Source: Streptomyces sp. NBC_01451
GTDB taxonomy: Bacteria; Actinomycetota; Actinomycetes; Streptomycetales; Streptomycetaceae
Direction of reading: 5' to 3'
NCBI RefSeq assembly: GCF_036227485.1
Contig: NZ_CP109479.1
Location: forward strand, 6,448,001 to 6,512,000
Length of the DNA: 64,000 nt
The position numbers and the translations under genes are program-made. Below are positions 58,516 through 64,000 of this stretch, piece after piece. The notes under the pieces were generated by a model, which was not told the DNA's origin, made no database searches, and worked only from the letters and a program-made list of their open reading frames with translations. Position 1 is the stretch's first letter. Each line of letters begins with the position of its first letter.

Positions 58516-59673
58516 GTGAAAAAGCAGACCCTCTGCCTCTGCATGATCGTCAAGAACGAAGCGCGGGTGATCGAACGCTGCCTGGGCTCCGTACGGCACC
58601 TCATCGACCACTGGGTCATCTGCGACACCGGTTCCACGGACGGCACGCAGGACCTGATCCGCAGAACGCTCGACGGCATCCCGGGCGAACTCCACGAGGA
58701 ACCCTGGGTCGACTTCGGGCACAACCGGACCGGCAACATCCAGCGCGCCCGCGGCAAGGCCGACTACCTCCTCACCCTCGACGCCGACCACGTCATGCGC
58801 CAGGACGCTCCGCTGCCCCGTCTGACGGCGACGTCGTACATGCTGCGCTACGACACCCCCGGCACCCAGCACCGTTTCAAGCACCTCATGCGGGGCGACC
58901 GCGTGTGGCGCTACGAAGGGGTCACCCACGAGTACCCGTGCACGGACGAGTCGGACGGGCCCGACGTCCAGGAGAACCTGGACGCGCTCGTCATCGAGGA
59001 CCACGCCGACGGCGGCTGCCGGAGCGACAAGTTCGAACGCGACGCGCGCCTGCTGCGCGGCGAACTCGAACGCGACCCCGCCAACACCCGCACCGTCTTC
59101 TACCTCGCCAACACCGAACGCGACCTGGGGCACGCCGAGGAGGCGATCGCCCTGTACGAGCGGCGGGCGGCGATGGGCGGCTGGCCCGAGGAGGTCTACT
59201 GCTCGCTGCTGGAGGCCGGTCTCCTCAGGGCGGAGCGGACCGACGACTGGCCGGGCGCGATGGACGCGTTCTCCCGCGCCTGGGACGCCCGGCCGGGGCG
59301 CCTCGAAGCGTGTTACGAGCTTGCCTCACGCCTGCGCGTGAAGGGCCGCTACCGCACCGCGCACGCCCTCCTCGGCGGCGTCGTCGGCGCTCCGGAACCG
59401 GACGACCTGCTGTTCACCAAGTCCTGGGTGTACGAGTGGGGTCTGCTCTTCGAGTACTCCATCACCGCCTACTGGGTGGGCGACTACGACGCTTCGATCG
59501 AGGCGTGCGACAAGCTGCTGGCCAGGCCGGACCTGCCCGAGCCGATCCGCCGCCAGACCGTGCTCAACCGGGGGTTCGCGGTCGGGCAGACCGTCCCCGC
59601 CGCGGTGCCCGGGCCGTCCGGTGGCCGTCATGGGCGGGAGCAGACCACCGTGACGAGGGTGAACGAGGCGTAG
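58516..59673 (+). CDS. Family 2 glycosyltransferase with TPR-like C-terminus
   Basis: 385 residues from the GTG at 58516. The GT-A fold start LCMIVKNEARVIERCL, VICDTGSTDGTQDL and LTLDADHVM (DxD-like metal site) are typical of GT2 enzymes. The second half has repeated helices (YLANTERDLGHAEEAIALYE) of TPR type. Donor and acceptor are unknown. It overlaps the convergent methyltransferase gene by 46 bp and is divergent from the collagen-like gene. Confidence 0.85.
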   Translation: MKKQTLCLCMIVKNEARVIERCLGSVRHLIDHWVICDTGSTDGTQDLIRRTLDGIPGELHEEPWVDFGHNRTGNIQRARGKADYLLTLDADHVMRQDAPLPRLTATSYMLRYDTPGTQHRFKHLMRGDRVWRYEGVTHEYPCTDESDGPDVQENLDALVIEDHADGGCRSDKFERDARLLRGELERDPANTRTVFYLANTERDLGHAEEAIALYERRAAMGGWPEEVYCSLLEAGLLRAERTDDWPGAMDAFSRAWDARPGRLEACYELASRLRVKGRYRTAHALLGGVVGAPEPDDLLFTKSWVYEWGLLFEYSITAYWVGDYDASIEACDKLLARPDLPEPIRRQTVLNRGFAVGQTVPAAVPGPSGGRHGREQTTVTRVNEA

Positions 59674-60404
59674 AAGGGCCCGTGGGCGAGGTCGGTGAAC
59701 CAGGCCTCGCCCCGAGCCCGGTCGATGTGGCCCTCCGCGATGGCCTGCTGCATGTTCCGGCCCAGCCCCAGGGTGTGGTCGCCGTCCGCGAAGTCGGTGA
59801 AGACCGGGGTGTTGGCGACCGTCGTCCCCACGCGGAAGCCCGCCCGGACCGCCAGACGGGCGAGGCGGCGGCCGACGGTGGCGTGGCGGACCACTTTCTC
59901 GCTGGTGTAGCGGGTGAACGCGCGGCTCGTCTTCAGGTCCTCCGCGTCCACCGCCAGCGTGTCCCAGTCGGGCTCCGCCAGCGCGACGAGGGCACCGGGA
60001 CGGGTGGCGGCGTGGAGCTGGGACAGCACCTCCTCGGGGGACCGCACATGCATCAGAACCCGGTCGATCTTGGCGCGGTCCGCCGTCCCGGGGCCGACGG
60101 GCAGCGCGTGCGCGTCCGCCTCCCGGATCTCCACCGTGCCCAGGGCGGCGGTGCGTTCGCGGGCGGTCGCCAGCATCGCCGGGTCCTGGTCCACGCCGAT
60201 CACCCGGCCGCCCGCGCCGACCCGTTCCGCGAGGGCCGGCAGGTCGGTGCCCGGGCCGCAGCCCACGTCGAGGACCGTGTGGCCGGGGCGGAGGTCCAGC
60301 AGGTCGAGCAGCTGTTGCTTGTACGCCCGACCTGCGTCCTTGGACGCGGCGCGCAGCATGTAGGACGCCTGGTCGGGCCTGGGTGCACCGAGAGTCTTCG
60401 ACAT
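59628..60404 (-). CDS. SAM-dependent class I methyltransferase
   Basis: 258 residues. Motif I VLDVGCGPGTDLPALAERV, motif II acidic VIGVDQDP, and the later VALAEPDWDTL are typical of UbiE/Methyltransf_11 enzymes. Substrate unknown. Its 3' end overlaps the 3' end of the glycosyltransferase gene on the other strand. Confidence 0.85.
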   Translation of the reverse strand: MSKTLGAPRPDQASYMLRAASKDAGRAYKQQLLDLLDLRPGHTVLDVGCGPGTDLPALAERVGAGGRVIGVDQDPAMLATARERTAALGTVEIREADAHALPVGPGTADRAKIDRVLMHVRSPEEVLSQLHAATRPGALVALAEPDWDTLAVDAEDLKTSRAFTRYTSEKVVRHATVGRRLARLAVRAGFRVGTTVANTPVFTDFADGDHTLGLGRNMQQAIAEGHIDRARGEAWFTDLAHGPFYASFTLVTVVCSRP

Positions 60405-60445
60405 GGGCGTCAGTCAAGCAGCCGGGTGCCCGGTGCCAGGTGGGT

Positions 60446-61846
60446 TCAGCTGGGCCGCAGTCGGCAGGTGTGCGTGAGGAGGTTGCCCAACAGGCCTTCC
60501 GTGTCACCGGACTTGTAGGCCCGCGCCAGGCCGCCGAGGCCGCCGTTGTCCCTGTCGTGCCGGAGGTGGAGGGACAGGGCCGGGCTGTTGATCCGGGCGT
60601 CGGCGGTGGGGAGTTGCAGGGGGAAGGTCGCCTGGAGGTGCCAGGCCCGCGACGCGCTCGCGTGGGCTTCCGCGCTCTCGCCGTTCAGGTGCAGGCGCGC
60701 CCGGCCGTCCTCCGGGGAGACGGTCAGGGACATCGGGATGTCTCCCTCCGGGGTGCTGATCGAGCCCCGCCAGTGGGGCGTCGGGAGGCGGAGCGGGCGT
60801 ACGGGGTCGGCGGCGAAAGGGTTGATCGACTCGGAGGTGAAGCCGGGGACGAGCGTTTCGAGGACGCGACGGGTGATCGTGTCGCGGGCCGCCTTGTCGG
60901 TGCTGTTGGTCAGGACCGACACCGACAGGTGCTGCTCGGGGACGGTCACGACGATCGCCGCCGCTCCGCCCATGCCGCCCCCGTGGCTCTGCACCAGGGG
61001 ACCGGCACCGCGCGACAGGCACCAGCCGAGCCCGTATCCGAGGCCTGGGCCGACCGGGATCGCCTCGCGGACGGCCGCCGCGGTCTCCGGTTTCAGCAGA
61101 CGGTCGTACGACTGGGCGAAGAGCGCCAGTTGGGCGGCGGTGGCCCAGCCCAGGGTCGCGCCGGGGTGACTGGTGTCGCAGTACGGCGGGTAGGCGCGGC
61201 CGTCGGCCGTGTAGCGCGTCGCCCGGGGAGCCGGGCCGGGGTGGGAGGGGCCCAGGTGGAGGGCGGTGAGACCCAGGGGATCGAACACGTGCTCGCGTAC
61301 GAAGTCCGCGAGCCCCCGGCCCGTCGCCGCTTCCAGCAGGTGGCCCAGGGCCCGGTAGCCGAGGTTGGCGTACTCGAAGGCGGTGCCCGGCGGGCGGCGC
61401 AGTACCGCGTACGGGGTCGCGTCGATCCGTTCGCCCCGCTCGCCCTGTTCGCCGTCCTCGGAGTCGGCGTAGTGGAAGTCGTAGTGGGCGCCGAAGCCGC
61501 CCCGGTGCTGGAGAAGTTGACGGACGGTCGGGGCCGGCCATCCATGGTCGTCCGGCACGGGTGCGGGTGCGGGTACAGGTGCGGGGGCGTCCAGGTCGAG
61601 CAGCCCCGCGTCGGCCGCGACGCAGATCGCCGTCGCCGTCATGGGTTTGGTGATCGAGGCCAGGGCGTAGGCCGTCTCAGGGGTGGCGGGCCGGGCGGAG
61701 GCGACGTCCACGAGGCCGTACGCCTCGGCCAGGACCACTTCGCCGTGATCGACGACGGCCACCGAGACGGACGGGCAGTCGTGCTCGGTGAGGGCCGAAG
61801 CGCAGTACTCGGCCAGCCCGTTGAGCCCGTTCGGTGCATGCGGCAT
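60446..61846 (-). CDS. Serine hydrolase of the beta-lactamase/S12 family
   Basis: 466 residues without an obvious signal peptide. Motifs: SITK, FEYANLGY (YxN) and SHGGGMGG. A C-terminal beta domain (LRLPTPHWRGSISTPEGDI) follows, as in many cytosolic S12 family esterases/peptidases. Substrate unknown. It lies 42 bases before the methyltransferase gene in the same direction and may form an operon with it. Confidence 0.85.
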   Translation of the reverse strand: MPHAPNGLNGLAEYCASALTEHDCPSVSVAVVDHGEVVLAEAYGLVDVASARPATPETAYALASITKPMTATAICVAADAGLLDLDAPAPVPAPAPVPDDHGWPAPTVRQLLQHRGGFGAHYDFHYADSEDGEQGERGERIDATPYAVLRRPPGTAFEYANLGYRALGHLLEAATGRGLADFVREHVFDPLGLTALHLGPSHPGPAPRATRYTADGRAYPPYCDTSHPGATLGWATAAQLALFAQSYDRLLKPETAAAVREAIPVGPGLGYGLGWCLSRGAGPLVQSHGGGMGGAAAIVVTVPEQHLSVSVLTNSTDKAARDTITRRVLETLVPGFTSESINPFAADPVRPLRLPTPHWRGSISTPEGDIPMSLTVSPEDGRARLHLNGESAEAHASASRAWHLQATFPLQLPTADARINSPALSLHLRHDRDNGGLGGLARAYKSGDTEGLLGNLLTHTCRLRPS

Positions 61847-61956
61847 CCATGGATTCTGGCAGGACTCAGGTCGGAGGTTTACGGCCGGTGTCCCTCGTCC
61901 TGATCACTTTTCGGGTACACCGCATCCGGACGGGGGGCTCGCGCGTCTATGTCGGT

Positions 61957-63093
61957 ATGGATCTGGAGAAACCGGCCGCCGAGGCACGGCAGCCCGAGCG
62001 GCAGCCCGAAGGGTGCCTCGTCGTTGCGATTCGCCTTCCTGTGCGAATCGTCGTGCTTGTGCTGGTCGTGCCGGTGCGCATGGTGTGGGACGGGCTCGTC
62101 GCCGGCTGGCGCCTCCTGACGGACGCGGTGCTGCGGCCCCTCGGGCGGGCGCTGGCCTGGGTCGCGCGCGCCGTCCTCGTCTGGCCGTTCGTCGGGCTGT
62201 GGCGGTATGTCGTCGTGCCCCTGGGCAAGGCGCTCGGATGGCTCGGGAACGTGCTCGTCGTCGTACCGCTGGTGTGGCTCTTCCGGCATGTGCTGACGCC
62301 TCTCGGCCAGGGGATCCTCTGGGTGTTCCGGGGGATCGGCGCCGGGCTGGGGTGGCTCTACGCGCGCGTGCTCACGCCTGCCGGACACGGGGCGCTGTGG
62401 GCACTCAGGGGGCTCGGGGCGGCGATCGCCGCCGTCGGGACCGGCGTGTACGGCGTCACCGTGTGGCTCGTGCGGTACCTGGTCGTGGTACCCGCGCGGT
62501 GGCTGTACGAGTGGGTCCTCACGCCGGTCGGGAAGGCGATCGCCTGGTGTGTCCAGGGGCTCGCGTGGCTCGTGGCCATGGGGGTCACCGGGATCGGGTT
62601 CGTCCTCCACTGGGTGCTGCGCCTGCTCCTCGTGCTGCCCGCGCTCGCGCTGTGGCGCTGGGTCCTGGTGCCCGTGGGACGCGTCCTCGCCGTGATCGGG
62701 CGCGAGGTCGCCACCGCACTCGGGCACGCCTGGCGCATCGCCGGGCACATCTCCCTCACCGTCGGACGATTCCTGGGGACCCTCTTCCGGTGGGTCTTCG
62801 TGGAGCCCGTGCGCTGGGCGTACCGGACCGTGCTGACGCCCGTCGGACACTTCGTCCGGGACGCCGTACTGCGGCCCGCCGCCGAGGCCGCGCGCAGTGT
62901 GGGACGGGTCACCCGGCAGACGCTGGCCGCGGCGCGCGACTCGGCACGACAGGCACGGGCCGACTTCCGCCGGATGCTCTTCGGGGAGACCCGCGCGGAG
63001 CAGCCGAAGGCGGTCCCGGTGCCCCGGCGGGAACCAGGAAGCGCCGACGGACGTACTCTTGGTAGCAGTACGACCGCACTCACGAAGGACTGA
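61957..63093 (+). CDS. Internally repetitive hydrophobic protein of unknown function
   Basis: 378 residues from the ATG at 61957; the frame is open further upstream but overlaps the divergent hydrolase gene. From about residue 20 to 300 it repeats a unit of roughly 25-30 residues centred on VLxPxGxxxxW: VLRPLGRALAW, VVVPLGKALGW, VLTPLGQGILW, VLTPAGHGALW, VLTPVGKAIAW, VLVPVGRVLAV and VLTPVGHFVRD. The segments between are Val/Leu/Trp/Arg-rich and could span or lie on the membrane. A basic, Ala/Arg-rich tail follows. I know of no function. Confidence 0.7.
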   Translation: MDLEKPAAEARQPERQPEGCLVVAIRLPVRIVVLVLVVPVRMVWDGLVAGWRLLTDAVLRPLGRALAWVARAVLVWPFVGLWRYVVVPLGKALGWLGNVLVVVPLVWLFRHVLTPLGQGILWVFRGIGAGLGWLYARVLTPAGHGALWALRGLGAAIAAVGTGVYGVTVWLVRYLVVVPARWLYEWVLTPVGKAIAWCVQGLAWLVAMGVTGIGFVLHWVLRLLLVLPALALWRWVLVPVGRVLAVIGREVATALGHAWRIAGHISLTVGRFLGTLFRWVFVEPVRWAYRTVLTPVGHFVRDAVLRPAAEAARSVGRVTRQTLAAARDSARQARADFRRMLFGETRAEQPKAVPVPRREPGSADGRTLGSSTTALTKD

Positions 63094-63141
63094 GCGACAC
63101 TGGGCAAGCGACAGCCCGAAGGCCCGCCGCCCGCACCCGCG

Positions 63142-63954
63142 GTGCAGCGCATCCGACTGCGCTACACCAAGCGTGGCCGCCTCCGGTTCACCAGCCACCG
63201 TGATTTCCAGCGCGCTTTCGAGCGTGCGCTGCGCCGCGCCGAGGTGCCGATGGCCTACTCGGCGGGGTTCACGCCGCATCCGAAGGTGTCGTACGCCAAT
63301 GCCGCAGCCACCGGCACGGGCAGTGAGGCCGAGTACCTGGAGATCGCGCTCACCGAAGCGCGCGATCCCGACAAGCTGCGCGAGCTGCTCGACGAGTCGC
63401 TGCCCACCGGGCTCGACATCGTCGACGCGGTCGAGGCCCGGACCTCCGGGCTCGCCGACCGGCTCACGGCTTCCGTGTGGGAGCTGCGGCTGGAGGGTGT
63501 GGCGCCCGAGGACGCGCGCCGCGCCGTCGACATCTTCAACGCCGCCGAGACCGTCGAGGTCCAGCGCCTCGCCAAGAACGGCATGAGAACCTTCGATGCC
63601 CGAGGTCCGGTCGAGGGCCTTGAGGCATTCGAAGCAGGTGTTGAAGCAGGCGTCGGGACAAATGGTGAGACGTACAGTCCCCAGCCTGATAGGCCGACCG
63701 ACCAGCCTTGTGCGATACTGCGGCTGGTTGTTCGGCACGTGACGCCTGCTGTTCGACCCGACGACGTTCTGTCCGGTCTTCGCGCCGTGGCCGACCTGGC
63801 GCCGCCGGTCCCCGTAGGGGTGACCAGGCTGGCGCAGGGGCTGTTCGATGAAGAGACCGGCACGGTGACCGACCCGCTCGCGCCCGACCGCGAGGCAGCG
63901 GTGGCCCTCTCCATGGCCACTTCGACTGCCGCCGCGTCGCAGGCGCCGGCGTAA
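63142..63954 (+). CDS. TIGR03936-family (DUF2344) radical SAM-associated protein
   Basis: 270 residues from the GTG at 63142. A CTG at 63100 with AAGGA ten bases upstream may be the real start, adding 14 residues; the GTG has no near ribosome site. Motifs: LRFTSHRDFQRAFERALRRA, GFTPHPKVSYANA and RLVVRHVTPAVRPDDVL are typical. It is the partner of the TIGR03960 radical SAM protein encoded at 55419. A ribonuclease E gene usually follows, beyond the window. Confidence 0.88.
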   Translation: MQRIRLRYTKRGRLRFTSHRDFQRAFERALRRAEVPMAYSAGFTPHPKVSYANAAATGTGSEAEYLEIALTEARDPDKLRELLDESLPTGLDIVDAVEARTSGLADRLTASVWELRLEGVAPEDARRAVDIFNAAETVEVQRLAKNGMRTFDARGPVEGLEAFEAGVEAGVGTNGETYSPQPDRPTDQPCAILRLVVRHVTPAVRPDDVLSGLRAVADLAPPVPVGVTRLAQGLFDEETGTVTDPLAPDREAAVALSMATSTAAASQAPA

Positions 63955-64000
63955 GGAAGGTCCCGCGAAGGGACGCACGTCGTAGCGCCGCCCTCGGACT

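Overview
The window is a high-GC actinobacterial chromosome segment and almost certainly comes from a Streptomyces. The evidence is strong third-position G/C bias, many GTG starts with GGAG-like ribosome sites, paired clpP1/clpP2, a nickel-regulated-type Fe superoxide dismutase next to a mycothiol-type DsbA-fold protein, folC followed by a DUF4233 gene, and an mreBCD-pbp2-rodA wall cluster. From memory, the core order (pepN, DsbA-like, sodF, sulfonate genes, rpiB, tRNA-Gly/tRNA-Pro, tig, clpP1P2, clpX, valS, folC, ndk, mreBCD, pbp2, rodA, radical SAM) resembles the corresponding part of S. coelicolor. The first 12 kb and the 57.4-63 kb stretch look more accessory.

Layout. 1-12 kb: the end of an ECF-type sigma factor gene with a membrane protein that may be its anti-sigma factor, a large secreted subtilisin (antisense), a NUDIX hydrolase, a two-gene unit whose second product carries an extracytoplasmic sensor-like domain, a Tat-exported phosphoesterase, a deletion scar joining the tails of an oxidoreductase gene and a TetR gene, a secreted serine hydrolase, and an AbiEi/nuclease-like protein. 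12-24 kb: aminopeptidase N, the CPWA DsbA-fold protein, a small secreted-type protein, sodF behind a Nur-like box, then a sulfonate uptake and desulfonation operon (SsuA-SsuC-SsuB, flavin monooxygenase, TauD-like dioxygenase) read leftward from a short Cys-rich leader ORF and a ROK regulator. 24-35 kb: bioY, an LPRTG surface protein, a receptor Ser/Thr kinase, an amino-acid permease, rpiB, a Nei-type glycosylase, an Eis-like acetyltransferase, a membrane PP2C phosphatase, an HD hydrolase and a small membrane protein.

35-41 kb is a protein-quality-control block: two tRNAs, trigger factor, clpP1-clpP2-clpX with a ClgR-like box. 41-47 kb holds valS-folC-DUF4233-ndk. 47-54 kb is the elongasome/sporulation-wall cluster mreB-mreC-mreD-pbp2-rodA. 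54-64 kb holds a CYTH/CHAD protein, a TIGR03960 radical SAM protein, then five accessory genes (collagen-like protein, glycosyltransferase, methyltransferase, serine hydrolase, internally repetitive membrane protein) and a TIGR03936 protein that usually sits beside or is fused to the radical SAM protein.

The most interesting signals are: a two-copy 20-bp tandem repeat carrying Cys-Cys-stop at the end of a leader ORF upstream of the sulfonate operon; a C-terminal extracytoplasmic domain shared at about 65% identity by a receptor kinase and an unrelated membrane protein 20 kb away; a Gly-X-Thr collagen protein divergent from a glycosyltransferase; an internally repetitive membrane protein; and several dispersed palindromic intergenic repeats.
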